A stretch of DNA of 64,000 nucleotides from an uncultured Prevotellaceae bacterium (GTDB taxonomy: Bacteria > Bacteroidota > Bacteroidia > Bacteroidales > Bacteroidaceae), in assembly GCA_900315095.1 (NCBI GenBank), contig OMXS01000006.1:62001-126000 (forward strand). Direction: 5' to 3'. The notes beneath the pieces are model-generated. The model was not told the origin of the DNA. It saw nothing but the letters and a program-made list of their open reading frames with translations, and ran no database searches. A program made the translations under genes and the position numbers. Of this stretch, positions 42,240-51,837 are shown one piece after another. Each line of letters opens with the position of its first letter. Position 1 is the stretch's first letter.

Positions 42240-43439
42240 ATGAATTTAGTTTGGAAACTACTTCGACAACATATAAGCGTGCCACAGCTGGCAGGCTTCT
42301 TCTTTGCTAATCTTTTCGGCATGTTCATAGTGCTGATGGGATATCAGTTCTATCGTGATGTGGTGCCCGTATTTACCGCAAAGGACACATTCATGAAGGC
42401 CGACTTCATGGTGATAAGCAAGAAGATAGGAACAGCAACAACAATATCAGGACAGTCGAACACATTCAACGGGGCGGAGATAGACGACATCTCGGCGCAG
42501 TCGTTCGTGAAAAGTGTCGGAGCGTTCACGCCTGCTGATTTCCGCGTTAATGCCTCTATGGCCGTTCAGGAGCAACCGCTTCTCTCTTCAGAGATTTTTC
42601 TTGAGAGCGTGCCCGACGATTTCATAGACATCCAAGTTGGCGACTGGAGTTATAAGGAGGGAGCAAAAGAGGTGCCTATAATTCTTCCGCGCTCATATAT
42701 AAATATGTATAACTTCGGCTTCGCACAAAGCCGTAAGTTGCCTAAGATTAGCGAGGGACTGGCAAGCATGATTGACGTGAGACTCTTTGTTCGCGGCAAT
42801 AACAAGTCGGATGAGTTCAAGGGCAAGGTAATAGGATTCACGAACAAACTAAACACGATACTTGTTCCGCAAGCGTTTATCGACTGGGGCAACGTCCAAT
42901 TCTCGTCGTCTAAGGAGCAAGCGCCGACACGCTTGATTCTTAATGTTGCCAATCCGGCCGACGAGGGGATGTCTTCATATCTTGAAAGTCATGGTTATGA
43001 ACTTGAGAAAGGCGATCTCAACTCCGAGAAGACGGCATCTTTCCTGCGATTGCTTGTAACGATAGTGATGGCGGTAGGACTACTGATAAGCATTCTCAGT
43101 TTCTATATCCTTATGCTGAGTATATATCTTCTCGTGCAGAAGAATGCATCTAAACTGGAGAACCTGCTGCTTATAGGCTACAGCCCTGCTAAGGTTGCCA
43201 AGCCTTATCAGCTGCTTACTATCATCCTTAACGTGGCTGTTCTCGTTATCGCTATCGTTCTGCTTATAGTCGTGAGAGGCTATTATATCGACACCATATA
43301 TTCACTTTTCCCGCAACTGCCTGACTCCAGCGTGGTTCCCGCGTTGATTGTGGGCTGCGTGCTGTTGTTAGTGGTAACGCTAATAAACATCTTTGTCATT
43401 CGCAGGAAGATACAGAGAATATGGAACCGCAAAGAATGA
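42240..43439 (+). CDS. FtsX/MacB-like ABC permease
   Basis: Inner-membrane protein of 399 residues with the FtsX/MacB layout. One N-terminal helix (~16-38), a large periplasmic domain (~40-265) and three C-terminal helices (~270-298, ~325-348, ~365-390), the first of which reads LLVTIVMAVGLLISILSFYI. The short loop QKNASKLENLLLIGYSPAKV would contact the ATPase. Such permeases transmit force rather than form a channel. It follows the ATPase by 42 bp and ends the DUF4836-ABC-permease set. Confidence 0.8.
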   Translation: MNLVWKLLRQHISVPQLAGFFFANLFGMFIVLMGYQFYRDVVPVFTAKDTFMKADFMVISKKIGTATTISGQSNTFNGAEIDDISAQSFVKSVGAFTPADFRVNASMAVQEQPLLSSEIFLESVPDDFIDIQVGDWSYKEGAKEVPIILPRSYINMYNFGFAQSRKLPKISEGLASMIDVRLFVRGNNKSDEFKGKVIGFTNKLNTILVPQAFIDWGNVQFSSSKEQAPTRLILNVANPADEGMSSYLESHGYELEKGDLNSEKTASFLRLLVTIVMAVGLLISILSFYILMLSIYLLVQKNASKLENLLLIGYSPAKVAKPYQLLTIILNVAVLVIAIVLLIVVRGYYIDTIYSLFPQLPDSSVVPALIVGCVLLLVVTLINIFVIRRKIQRIWNRKE

Positions 43440-43482
43440 GCGTGCAAAAGAACATTATGTTTAACTTAAATACTTACATATT

Positions 43483-43821
43483 ATGAAACTAACGAAAGAA
43501 CAACTCGAAGAGAAAATCATGCCTAACTTCAAGGGAGGCGAAGGAAGATACATCATGAGGGCATTTGACGATAGCGACAACAAACTGATGTTTGGCAAGC
43601 TTGAGCCGGGATGCTCCATCGGATACCATACACACACGCAGAATTCGGAGACGATGTATATCCTCTCTGGCGTCGCCACTTATGTTCTTGAAGAAGGAGT
43701 GGAGGAGGTGGTGCTTCCTGGTGAGGTTCATTATTGTGCCAAAGGCGCGAGCCATTCCTTACAAAACAGAGGCACGGAAGACCTTACGTTCTTTGCCGTA
43801 GTAGGCGAACATCACGAGTAA
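43483..43821 (+). CDS. Small cupin-domain protein
   Basis: Single-domain cupin of 112 residues. Cupin motif 1 is seen as GCSIGYHTHTQNSETMYILS, with two metal-binding histidines and a glutamate. Motif 2 is LPGEVHYCAKGASHSLQNRG with the third histidine. The ligand and reaction are unknown; small cupins act as isomerases, dioxygenases or sugar sensors. It is 43 bp after the permease and is followed by the convergent terminator before valS. Confidence 0.85.
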   Translation: MKLTKEQLEEKIMPNFKGGEGRYIMRAFDDSDNKLMFGKLEPGCSIGYHTHTQNSETMYILSGVATYVLEEGVEEVVLPGEVHYCAKGASHSLQNRGTEDLTFFAVVGEHHE

Positions 43822-43831
43822 TAATAAAGAA

Positions 43832-43880
43832 TTGAGGAGCTTAAGGTCCTTAACGTCTTTAAGGTTCTTAAACTCCTCAA
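43832..43880. terminator. Long hairpin between the cupin gene and valS
   Basis: Outer arms TTGAGGAG (43832-43839) and CTCCTCAA (43873-43880). Pairing continues inward through CTTAAGG/TTCTTAA-type sequence with few mismatches, about 20 bp in all. It lies between convergent genes and probably ends both. It resembles the TTAAGG-rich hairpin after nqrF. Confidence 0.75.
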
Positions 43881-43900
43881 CTTATCAAGTGTCTTTTTCT

Positions 43901-46639
43901 TTAGAGCTTCTTCTTAAGTTCTGCTATTGAAAGCTTGAGCGAGGCAATCTTCTCCTCAGAGTCGCTTTGCTTCTTGCGCTCAAGTGCAACTACGGCTTCA
44001 GGCGCATGGGCTACGAACTTCTCGTTAGAGAGTTTCTTCATAACGCCGGCAAGGAAGCCTTCAAGATGCTTCAACTGAGCCTCTTGCTTCTCAATCTCAG
44101 CTGCTACATCAATCATATCGCCCAGAGGAACGGCATACTCGTGAGTGCCAACCATGAACTGTGAGGCATCGGCCTGCTTCTCAGCTACGGTCTCTATGCC
44201 TTTCAGGTTAGCCATCTTCACAACAACGGGAGCGTAGGCGGCAAAGGCATCTTCGCCAACAGCCTGCAGTTGCATCTGCTCCTTGTTAGGAATGTTCTTT
44301 TGGTTGCGAACAGTACGCACGCCCGAAACAATCATCTTAACCTTCTCGATGTCGGCAACGAGAGCCTTGTCAGCCTCGCTTGCATCGCCGATATTTAGCA
44401 TTTCGCGCATGATGCTGTCGCCATCCTTATGGTCGTAGATATGCTGCCAAAGTTCCTCTGTTATGAATGGCATGAACGGATGAAGCATTTTCAGCAGGGC
44501 ATCGAAGAACCCGAGTGTTGCCTCGTATGTCTTCTTGTCTATCGGCTGCTGGTATGCCGGCTTGACCATCTCAAGGTACCAGCTGGAGAACTCGTCCCAG
44601 AAGAGGCGGTAAACAGTCATCAAGGCCTCAGAGATACGATACTTAGAGAACTGGTCGTTCAGCTCTTCATTGGTGACGCGGAGCATCGCCTCGAACCAAT
44701 CCACAGCAATCTTGTTTGCCTCGGGCTGCTCGATATCGGCCGTCTCCCATCCCTTCACGAGTCGGAAAGCGTTCCAAATCTTGTTGTTGAAGTTACGTCC
44801 CTGCTCGCAAAGACTCTCGTCGAAGAGGATGTCATTACCTGCCGGAGCAGACAACATCATACCCATGCGAACGCCGTCGGCGCCGTATTTGTCTATCAGT
44901 TCTATCGGGTCGGGCGAGTTGCCGAGACTCTTCGACATCTTGCGGCCAAGCTTGTCGCGCACGATACCTGTGAAGTAAACGTTCTTGAACGGGAACTTGC
45001 CCATGTATTCCTCGCCTGCCATAATCATGCGGGCAACCCAGAAGAAGATGATATCGGGACCTGTTACGAGATCGCTTGTGGGATAGTAGTACTTTATCTC
45101 TTCGTTGTCGGGGTTGTTGATGCCGTCGAAGAGCGAGATAGGCCACAGCCATGAGCTGAACCAAGTGTCGAGTGCATCCTCGTCCTGACGCAGGTCAGAC
45201 AGCTGGAGGTTGTCGTTGCCACTCTCTTTACGTGCCAGTTCGAGAGCCTTTTCAGGTGTCTCAGCCACTACGAAGTGCTCTTCATTGGCCTCTGTGCCCT
45301 CAGTCTTCTCTGCGTTCTCCGTGCTGTAGTAGTATGCAGGAATGCGGTGTCCCCACCAGAGTTGGCGCGATATGCACCAGTCTTGTATGTTCTCGAGCCA
45401 GTTCTTGTAGGTGTTCACATACTTAGTGGGGTAGAAGTGCATCTCTCCGTTCAGCACAGGAGGCAGAGCGATGTCGGCAAAGTGCTGCATGCGGAGGAAC
45501 CATTGGAGCGAAAGGCGCGGCTCAATGGCCGTGTCAGGATTGCGCTCAGAATAGCCCACCTTGTTGGTGTAGTCTTCCACTCGCTCCATCAGACCAGCCT
45601 CCTGCAGGTCTTTTGCAATCTGCTCGCGGCACTCGAAGCGGTCCATTCCCACGTACAGAGGCGACTGCTCGGAAATTGTGCCGTCGGCATTAAATATGTC
45701 TATTGTCTCCAGGTTGTGAGTCTTGCCCAGCATATAGTCATTGGTGTCGTGAGCCGGAGTAACCTTCAAGCAACCAGTACCGAACTCGATGTCCACATAA
45801 CGGTCCTCGATAACGGGAATAACCCTGCCCACGAGCGGCACGATAACCTTCTTTCCCTTGAGCCACTGGTTCTTGGGGTCCTTGGGGTTGATGCACATCG
45901 CGGTATCGCCCATGATGGTCTCAGGACGTGTGGTGGCAACAACGGCATAATATCCACGCTCGTCTTTATGAACCACGTTGCCCTCTGTGCTCTCCGCCTT
46001 TTTAGCGTCTTCTTCGCTAATCTCGGCAACATAATACTTCAGGTGATAGAGTTTCGACTGCTCCTCCTTATAAAGCACCTCCTCGTTGCTGAGTGCTGTA
46101 AGTGCCTTGGGGTCCCAGTTCACCATTCGCAAACCGCGATAGATGAGTCCTTTGTTATAAAGGTCGACAAACACCTTTATCACGCTCTCCGAGCGCTTCT
46201 CGTCCATAGTGAACGCCGTACGGTCCCAATCGCATGAAGCACCAAGTCGGCGGAGCTGCTTGAGGATAATTCCGCCGTGCTCATGAGTCCAGTCCCATGC
46301 GTGCTTAAGGAACTCTTCGCGAGTCAGGTCGTGCTTCTTGATGCCCTGCTCGGCAAGTCTTTTCACCACCTTTGCCTCGGTTGCGATAGACGCATGGTCG
46401 GTTCCTGGCGCCCAGCAGGCGTTCTTTCCCTCCATGCGGGCACGCCTTATCAGGATGTCCTGTATGGTGTTGTTCAGCATGTGACCCATGTGGAGCACAC
46501 CTGTGACGTTTGGTGGCGGAATGACTATCGTGTATGGCTCGCGTCCATCGGGTTTTGAACTGAACAGCTTGTTGTCAAGCCAGTACTGATACCATTTCGA
46601 CTCCACCTCGCGTGGATCATACTTTGTTGCTAATTCCAT
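43901..46639 (-). CDS. valS: Valine--tRNA ligase
   Basis: Class I aminoacyl-tRNA synthetase of 912 residues, charging tRNA-Val. The HIGH motif is HMGH (residues 50-53, in [15 protein letters not shown]) and the KMSKS motif is present in [11 protein letters not shown]. The connective-peptide editing domain ([15 protein letters not shown]) and a C-terminal coiled coil ([20 protein letters not shown]) are visible. I chose ATG at 46639 ([20 protein letters not shown]); the 25 codons before it in the open frame cover the leader and promoter. It is divergent from mazG across repeat array B. Confidence 0.97.
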   Translation of the reverse strand: MELATKYDPREVESKWYQYWLDNKLFSSKPDGREPYTIVIPPPNVTGVLHMGHMLNNTIQDILIRRARMEGKNACWAPGTDHASIATEAKVVKRLAEQGIKKHDLTREEFLKHAWDWTHEHGGIILKQLRRLGASCDWDRTAFTMDEKRSESVIKVFVDLYNKGLIYRGLRMVNWDPKALTALSNEEVLYKEEQSKLYHLKYYVAEISEEDAKKAESTEGNVVHKDERGYYAVVATTRPETIMGDTAMCINPKDPKNQWLKGKKVIVPLVGRVIPVIEDRYVDIEFGTGCLKVTPAHDTNDYMLGKTHNLETIDIFNADGTISEQSPLYVGMDRFECREQIAKDLQEAGLMERVEDYTNKVGYSERNPDTAIEPRLSLQWFLRMQHFADIALPPVLNGEMHFYPTKYVNTYKNWLENIQDWCISRQLWWGHRIPAYYYSTENAEKTEGTEANEEHFVVAETPEKALELARKESGNDNLQLSDLRQDEDALDTWFSSWLWPISLFDGINNPDNEEIKYYYPTSDLVTGPDIIFFWVARMIMAGEEYMGKFPFKNVYFTGIVRDKLGRKMSKSLGNSPDPIELIDKYGADGVRMGMMLSAPAGNDILFDESLCEQGRNFNNKIWNAFRLVKGWETADIEQPEANKIAVDWFEAMLRVTNEELNDQFSKYRISEALMTVYRLFWDEFSSWYLEMVKPAYQQPIDKKTYEATLGFFDALLKMLHPFMPFITEELWQHIYDHKDGDSIMREMLNIGDASEADKALVADIEKVKMIVSGVRTVRNQKNIPNKEQMQLQAVGEDAFAAYAPVVVKMANLKGIETVAEKQADASQFMVGTHEYAVPLGDMIDVAAEIEKQEAQLKHLEGFLAGVMKKLSNEKFVAHAPEAVVALERKKQSDSEEKIASLKLSIAELKKKL

Positions 46640-46686
46640 TGTTATATCGTTTTTACTTCTTTTCTTCCAAATTATAAAAAACGGTG

Positions 46687-46717
46687 CAAAGGTACGAAAA
46701 AACAAGCGCAACACAAA
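46687..46717 (-). promoter_or_regulatory. Promoter of valS
   Basis: Minus strand: TTTG (46717-46714), a 19-bp spacer, TACCTTTG (46694-46687), 48 bp before the valS ATG at 46639. Confidence 0.75.
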
Positions 46718-46761
46718 AGAAAAGCATAACTTTCTAATAAATAATGATGTGCTTTCATTCT

Positions 46762-46892
46762 CTCATCGATATGCTTTGGCACTCTCACTTGTGCTTTATT
46801 GCATGCTCACTTGTATACATCTGACACCCTCATTTATATACATTTGACACCCTCAAAAGTGCCTTCTTGCAGGCTCACTTGTGCCTCCTGAC
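46762..46892. repeat. Degenerate 22-23 bp tandem repeat array, locus B
   Basis: Six units in minus orientation begin (left end, CTCA) at 46762, 46784, 46806, 46829, 46852 and 46874, period 22-23 bp. Units include CTCACTTGTGCCTCCTGAC and CTCACTTGTATACATCTGAC, the reverse complement of the units at loci A and C. It fills the spacer between the divergent valS and mazG promoters. Other parts of this 355-bp gap hold only the two promoters. Confidence 0.8.
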
Positions 46893-46944
46893 CGCACAAG
46901 AAGCATGTTTCGGCGTTATAGATGATGAAAAAAAGCGCCCGATG

Positions 46945-46976
46945 TTGTGCAATCTCAGAATTATTTGTTACTTTTG
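46945..46976 (+). promoter_or_regulatory. Promoter of mazG
   Basis: TTG at 46945-46947, a 21-bp spacer, TACTTTTG at 46969-46976, 19 bp before the ATG at 46995. Confidence 0.65.
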
Positions 46977-46994
46977 CATCAAATTAAACCAATC

Positions 46995-47825
46995 ATGCAT
47001 ACAAGAGAGGAAAAACTTGAGGCGTTCGGAAGACTGCTCGATGTGCTCGACAGACTTAGGAAGGAATGCCCGTGGGACCGCAAGCAGACAAACGAAAGTC
47101 TGCGGCCTAACACCATAGAAGAGACCTTCGAACTTTGCGACGCCTTGATGAAAGACGACACGAAGAACATCTGCAAGGAACTCGGCGACGTGATAATGCA
47201 CGTCATCTTCTATGCTCGGATAGGTGAGGAACAAGGGAAATTCGATATCGCCGATGTGTGCAACAAGGAGTCGGACAAGCTCATCTTCCGCCATCCGCAC
47301 GTCTATGGCGAGGCGGAATCGCTGAAACACTCGCCCCTGCAACATGCCGAGAAGGGCAAAGAACTTAGTTCAGGGCAGGTGCTTGAGAACTGGGAGCAGA
47401 TAAAACTGCGCGAGAAAGACGGCAACAAGAGCGTTCTCTCGGGTGTGCCCGACGCCCTGCCGTCGCTTATCAAGGCATACCGCATACAGGACAAGGCGCG
47501 TAATGTGGGCTTCGACTGGGAAGACAAGCAGGACGTGTGGACAAAAGTGCGTGAGGAACTCGATGAACTGGAGGCCGAACTGAAGCGTGAAGACAAGGAA
47601 AAATCTACCCGCGAACTAGGCGACTTCTTGTTCTCCGTTATCAACGCGGCACGTCTTTATCATCTCAATCCTGACAACGCGCTGGAGCATACCAACCAGA
47701 AATTCATCCGAAGGTTCAACTATATAGAGGAGCATTCAATCAAAGCAGGTAAACCCTTGACAGAGATGACTTTGGGAGAGATGGATAAACTATGGAATGA
47801 AGCAAAACAAAAAGAAAATCAATAA
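46995..47825 (+). CDS. mazG: Nucleoside triphosphate pyrophosphohydrolase MazG
   Basis: House-cleaning enzyme of 276 residues that hydrolyses (d)NTPs to monophosphates plus pyrophosphate. Two MazG domains: the first with CPWDRKQTNESLRPNTIEET, EETFELCDALM and KELGDVIMHVIFYAR; the second with FDWEDKQDVWTKVREELDEL and RELGDFLFSVINAARL. These EExE...ExxD patterns bind Mg2+. ATG at 46995 gives the usual MHTREEKLEAFGRLL start. A lipoprotein gene follows 2 bp after the stop. Confidence 0.95.
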   Translation: MHTREEKLEAFGRLLDVLDRLRKECPWDRKQTNESLRPNTIEETFELCDALMKDDTKNICKELGDVIMHVIFYARIGEEQGKFDIADVCNKESDKLIFRHPHVYGEAESLKHSPLQHAEKGKELSSGQVLENWEQIKLREKDGNKSVLSGVPDALPSLIKAYRIQDKARNVGFDWEDKQDVWTKVREELDELEAELKREDKEKSTRELGDFLFSVINAARLYHLNPDNALEHTNQKFIRRFNYIEEHSIKAGKPLTEMTLGEMDKLWNEAKQKENQ

Positions 47826-47827
47826 CT

Positions 47828-48391
47828 ATGAGAAAGCTTATATTTGTATGCCTTTCGGCTCTGCTGGTGATGTTTGTAGCCAGTTGTGACGAGACAAAAA
47901 CGAAGAACGTTCTGGGCGGCGGCGACTCTCTCTTGCTAGACAGCGCAGCCGAGCAAGACAGCTCTTTGTATGGCAGATGCGGCGACGGGTGCGCCATGAA
48001 CACCCTTCAACTGATAACAGACAAGGGCGACACGCTGGAGTTGAACTACGACCCAGATGCCGAGAAGTCACCCGTTCAGGGCGGTATTGCCGTCGGCGAC
48101 CGCGTTGCTGTTCAGCTGGGCAAGGATGCTTACGGCACAACTATTGCGTCAAGCGTGATAAACCTCACCACACTTCTTGGCAAGTGGCAGAGTCTCGACC
48201 GCAAGTTCGAGATTAAAGAGGGTGGAGTGGTCGAGACGGTTGTCAACGAGCAGAAGCCATACACATCGTGGAAAATCGTCAACGGCAAGCTGGTGCTTAG
48301 CGCCGACACGTTCAGCATCTACGAACTGGGTGCCGACTCGCTCTATCTGGAGAACAACGTGGGCATTTTCGCTTATAAGAGAGTGAAATAA
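47828..48391 (+). CDS. Lipocalin-like lipoprotein, function unknown
   Basis: Predicted lipoprotein of 187 residues, lipobox VASC with Cys20. Residues ~58-105 form a small beta-domain (LQLITDKGDTLELNYDPDAE). A C-terminal part (~117-187, LLGKWQSLDRKFEIKEGGVV) resembles the short lipocalin-like domains common in Bacteroidetes lipoproteins. Wedged between mazG (2-bp gap) and rnz (no gap), so translation of the three is probably coupled. No ligand or role can be inferred. Confidence 0.75.
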   Translation: MRKLIFVCLSALLVMFVASCDETKTKNVLGGGDSLLLDSAAEQDSSLYGRCGDGCAMNTLQLITDKGDTLELNYDPDAEKSPVQGGIAVGDRVAVQLGKDAYGTTIASSVINLTTLLGKWQSLDRKFEIKEGGVVETVVNEQKPYTSWKIVNGKLVLSADTFSIYELGADSLYLENNVGIFAYKRVK

Positions 48392-49306
48392 ATGACGCCT
48401 TTCAGATTGTATATTCTTGGGTGTGGCAGCGCTCTGCCTACCCTTCGTCACTATGCCACGTCGCAAGTAATAGAGCTGCGTGGCAAGCAGTTTATGATTG
48501 ATTGTGGCGAAGGTACCCAGTTGCAATTGCGTCGTTCGAAGATAAACTTCAACAAGATACAAGCCGTTTTCATATCTCACATTCACGGAGACCATTGCTT
48601 TGGACTTATCGGAATGATAAGCACGTTCGGCTTGCAAGGGCGTACGGCACCTCTGCATGTCTATTCTCCTAAGGAACTTGAGCAGATGCTGACGGCTCAG
48701 GTGTCGCTTTTCTGTCCGCATCTCAGTTTCGAGGTGGTGTTCCATTCGGTCGACCCAAATGTGCAGAAGGTAGTTTTCGAGGACAATAGCCTTACTGTTG
48801 AGACCATCCCCCTTGAGCATCGCATGCCTTGTTGCGGTTATTTGTTCCGCGAAAAGAACACCTTGCCGCACATCCGCCGCGACATGATTGACTATCTGGA
48901 AATACCTGTAAGTCAGATAAATAACATCAAGATGGGTGCCGACTGGATAAAAGAGGATGGCACGGTGGTGCCCAATAGCGAACTCGTCACGCCTGCTGAC
49001 CCGCCTCGCTCTTATGCCTATTGCTCCGATACGCGTTACATTCCCACCCTGCACGAGCGCTTGAAGAACGTTGACTTGCTGTATCATGAAAGCACATACG
49101 GCGAGGACAATTTAAATAGGGCAGAGACCTATTGGCACAGTACGGCACGCCAGGCGGCTCTTGTTGCCCGCGATGCTGGTGCGAAACGCCTGCTCTTGGG
49201 GCACTACAGTTCACGATACCAAGACGAGAATGTACTGCTTGAAGAGGCGCGGGCGGTGTTCAAGAACACCTATCTTACCGATGAAAATGATGTTTTTGAC
49301 ATATAA
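48392..49306 (+). CDS. rnz: Ribonuclease Z (tRNA 3'-processing endonuclease)
   Basis: Metallo-beta-lactamase-fold nuclease of 304 residues that trims the 3' ends of tRNA precursors. The zinc motif HIHGDH is at residues 63-68 (ISHIHGDHCFGL). A second His is in TIPLEHRMPCCGYL. AYCSDTRY gives the metal-bridging Asp, and LLLGHYSSRYQD the last zinc His. The start codon follows the previous stop directly. Confidence 0.96.
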   Translation: MTPFRLYILGCGSALPTLRHYATSQVIELRGKQFMIDCGEGTQLQLRRSKINFNKIQAVFISHIHGDHCFGLIGMISTFGLQGRTAPLHVYSPKELEQMLTAQVSLFCPHLSFEVVFHSVDPNVQKVVFEDNSLTVETIPLEHRMPCCGYLFREKNTLPHIRRDMIDYLEIPVSQINNIKMGADWIKEDGTVVPNSELVTPADPPRSYAYCSDTRYIPTLHERLKNVDLLYHESTYGEDNLNRAETYWHSTARQAALVARDAGAKRLLLGHYSSRYQDENVLLEEARAVFKNTYLTDENDVFDI

Positions 49307-49318
49307 TTTCGCAAAAAG

Positions 49319-49350
49319 TTTGCAAGTTATTGAAAAAAATACTATATTTG
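49319..49350 (+). promoter_or_regulatory. Promoter of the small secreted protein gene
   Basis: TTTG at 49319-49322, a 20-bp spacer, TATATTTG at 49343-49350, 27 bp before the ATG at 49377. Confidence 0.75.
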
Positions 49351-49376
49351 CATCGATTAATCAAGATGACGCGCGT

Positions 49377-49685
49377 ATGATAAAGAAAATATTACTTGTT
49401 TCAATGGCTATGATGATGTTCTTCGGAATGCCATCAGTTAGTCGTGCAGAGACGGCAATAGAGATAATCGATAATGATTATCAGGCTGTTACAATCTCTG
49501 TGCAAGAGTCTGTTCTGCACGTTACCGGTGCGAATGGACAGACAATCCAAATCTATAATGTGGCCGGAGTGATGGTTAAAAGCATAAAGGTGGAAGGCAA
49601 CGACCGCCACTATGAGCTTAACCTCGGCAAGGGATGCTACATCGTTAAGGTGGGAAAGACCGTAAGAAAGGTGTCTATCAAGTAA
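49377..49685 (+). CDS. Small secreted protein resembling a free-standing T9SS C-terminal sorting domain
   Basis: Exported protein of 102 residues. Signal peptide MIKKILLVSMAMMMFFGMPS (cleavage near SRA-E, residue 24). The rest looks like the C-terminal beta-sandwich that directs cargo to the type IX secretion system: IQIYNVAGVMVKSIKVEG, then LGKGCYIVKVGKTVRKVSIK. Normally this domain is attached to a large cargo; here only ~25 residues precede it. Good promoter and clear start at 49377 indicate a real gene; the longer open frame starting inside rnz is not used. Function unknown. Confidence 0.75.
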   Translation: MIKKILLVSMAMMMFFGMPSVSRAETAIEIIDNDYQAVTISVQESVLHVTGANGQTIQIYNVAGVMVKSIKVEGNDRHYELNLGKGCYIVKVGKTVRKVSIK

Positions 49686-49718
49686 TCCTAATACACTCAA
49701 TTAAACTAAACTAAGGCT

Positions 49719-51254
49719 TTGTATAAACAGTTATTTGTTCTCTTCACCGTGCTGATTACTATGTATTCATGTACCGATGGAGGCAAAGAGTCATATCAGG
49801 ACATTACGCTCGAGGCGCTTTCAGGGTTGAAATCGTCGAAGTATGAGCTGAGTTCGGAGGCCATACGCGGGCAGATAAAGCAGCTGGTAAAGAGCGAGAC
49901 GTCTTCATCGGCTGCTATTAAATATGTATGTGACTATTACAAAGCCGACAAACCGCTTGTTTGGATAGACCGTCACGGCATAGACTCGCGTGCCGACACC
50001 TTGCTCGCGTTCATTTCCAAGGTTGAGGAGATGGGCTTCAAGAAGGAACTTTTCCGAGTTGACCAGATTGAAGAGGACCTCGAAAAGGTTAAAAGTCTTA
50101 GTTTCGACGGTGCCTCAAATAGTGCAAACAAGGTGCTTGCGCGCTTAGAGTATAACCTCTCGCGTGCATTTATGCGTTACTCTTCAGGCCAGAACTTCGG
50201 TTTTGTCAATCCTGCGCTGATTATTAACCGCGAGCCGGAGAACAATAGCGACACCGCAAAGATGTTGTATAAACACCAGTTCGACATTAAGATGGAGCAT
50301 GCAACCGACTCTTTCTATAACAAAGCGTTGCAATTGGCAAGCAAAGGAGATCTGGGTAAGTTCCTTCATGACATACAGCCGAAGCGCAAGTTGTACGACA
50401 AGTTGCTGGCACGTCTTAACAGCGGTAAACTCTCTGAGTCGGAATGGTACACCACATTATGCAATATGGAGCGCTGCCGTTGGAACGAGAAGATGATAGA
50501 AGACAACTACAAGAAATATGTCTTCGTTAACATCCCGGCCTTCATGCTTTGGGCGGTTGACGGCAACGAGGTGCTTCCGATGCGCATCTGCTGTGGTGCG
50601 GTGAAGACTAAGACACCTTTGCTCTCTAGCGAGATTGTGCGTATGGAGCTCAATCCTAACTGGAATGTCCCTTCATCGATAGCTAAGGGAATTGCAGGAA
50701 GCGTTGGCTACATGACTCGCAATAACATGTTCATCTATGATGTCAATAAAGGAAGGCTGCCTGCAAGCGGCGCTTCGCGAGAGCGCATATTGAGCGGAAA
50801 GCAACGCATCGTGCAGAACGGAGGCCCGGGCAATTCGCTAGGTAGAATAGTGTTCAGGTTTCAGAACAACTTCTCGGTCTATCTGCATCACACTTCATCG
50901 CCTTGGCACTTCCAGAGCACTAATCGTGCTGTCTCACATGGCTGCGTCAGGGTGGAGAAACCTTACGAGCTGGCGGTTTTCCTGTTAAAGGATAAAGACG
51001 AGAATCTTGCTAAGAAGATAAAGTATTCTATGACTTATTCGATGAAGAAGGACAGCGAGGGCAATCCCATTCCGTCATCAGTTGCTAAGGACAGCCTGGT
51101 GAAAGAAGTTAGTGTTGTGCCTCATGTTCCTGTCTTCTTGTCTTATTATACTCTATATCCAGACAATAGCGGTAATTTGGTATCTTATCCTGATGTTTAT
51201 GGTTACGATAAGCGTATCATAGAACAACTTAAACCCTATGCTAAACGCAGATAA
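49719..51254 (+). CDS. L,D-transpeptidase (YkuD fold, YcbB-like), lipoprotein
   Basis: Cell-wall cross-linking enzyme of 511 residues that would form 3-3 peptide links or attach proteins to peptidoglycan. The start is TTG at 49719 (MYKQLFVLFTVLITMYSC, lipobox cysteine at residue 18). An N-terminal scaffold domain (~20-260) is followed by the YkuD domain (~265-430). The catalytic motif AVSHGCVRVEKP carries the active cysteine, with the conserved His upstream in SVYLHHTSSPWHFQ. The large size and scaffold fit the YcbB class. The second ECF sigma gene starts 9 bp later. Confidence 0.88.
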   Translation: MYKQLFVLFTVLITMYSCTDGGKESYQDITLEALSGLKSSKYELSSEAIRGQIKQLVKSETSSSAAIKYVCDYYKADKPLVWIDRHGIDSRADTLLAFISKVEEMGFKKELFRVDQIEEDLEKVKSLSFDGASNSANKVLARLEYNLSRAFMRYSSGQNFGFVNPALIINREPENNSDTAKMLYKHQFDIKMEHATDSFYNKALQLASKGDLGKFLHDIQPKRKLYDKLLARLNSGKLSESEWYTTLCNMERCRWNEKMIEDNYKKYVFVNIPAFMLWAVDGNEVLPMRICCGAVKTKTPLLSSEIVRMELNPNWNVPSSIAKGIAGSVGYMTRNNMFIYDVNKGRLPASGASRERILSGKQRIVQNGGPGNSLGRIVFRFQNNFSVYLHHTSSPWHFQSTNRAVSHGCVRVEKPYELAVFLLKDKDENLAKKIKYSMTYSMKKDSEGNPIPSSVAKDSLVKEVSVVPHVPVFLSYYTLYPDNSGNLVSYPDVYGYDKRIIEQLKPYAKRR

Positions 51255-51263
51255 CCCTTAACC

Positions 51264-51824
51264 ATGAGCACAGAAGATAACATTCTAATATCGCAACTCG
51301 CCGATCCAAACACCAGAAGGGATGCTTTTGCTGCTGTGGTGAGACAATATAGCGAACGCTTATATTGGCACATCAGGCGTATCGTCATCACTCACGACGA
51401 TGCTGATGACGTGCTTCAGAATACATTCATGAAGGCATGGGCGGCCCTTGACGACTTTCATGGCACTTCTCAAATATCCACTTGGTTGTACCGTATTGCC
51501 GTGAATGAGTCGCTCGATCATCTACGACGCAACAAAAACAAAATAAGCGCCGATGCCGATATATCGGTTGCAAACAAACTAACTGCCGACGATTATTTCG
51601 ATGGCGACTCTGCCGCCGCTTTGCTTCAGGAAGCCATATCCACGCTGCCTGAAGTGCAACGCACGGTATTCTCTTTGAGGTATTATGATGAGATGAAATA
51701 TAGCGACATGAGTAGTGTGCTCGGAACATCAGAAGGAGCGCTGAAAGCATCATATCATATCGCTGTAAAAAAAATATCTCAATATGTATTAAACCATCGT
51801 TCTAATATTTCGTCAAAGGACTAA
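51264..51824 (+). CDS. ECF RNA polymerase sigma factor
   Basis: Sigma factor of 186 residues. Region 2 has HDDADDVLQNTFMKAWAALD and ISTWLYRIAVNESLDHLRR; region 4 has LPEVQRTVFSLRYYDEMKYS and SSVLGTSEGALKASYHIA. It is followed by a single-pass membrane protein (13-bp gap) and a small exported protein, a layout like envelope-stress sigma/anti-sigma/sensor units. It is not of the FecR-linked type at 24.5 kb. Confidence 0.92.
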   Translation: MSTEDNILISQLADPNTRRDAFAAVVRQYSERLYWHIRRIVITHDDADDVLQNTFMKAWAALDDFHGTSQISTWLYRIAVNESLDHLRRNKNKISADADISVANKLTADDYFDGDSAAALLQEAISTLPEVQRTVFSLRYYDEMKYSDMSSVLGTSEGALKASYHIAVKKISQYVLNHRSNISSKD

Positions 51825-51837
51825 AAAACAATAAGAT

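Noticed and set aside
45275-46237. Plus-strand open frame of 320 codons
   Set aside because: Antisense to valS, whose motifs are clear; composition is that of a mirrored coding sequence.
46762-46892. CRISPR-like array
   Set aside because: Units abut with only 2-3 bp between them and are degenerate, so there are no spacers.
48149-49087. Minus-strand open frame of 312 codons
   Set aside because: Antisense to rnz, which has all active-site motifs.
49161-49376. Longer start of the small secreted protein inside rnz
   Set aside because: It would remove the signal peptide from the N-terminus and lies over rnz and the promoter at 49319-49350.
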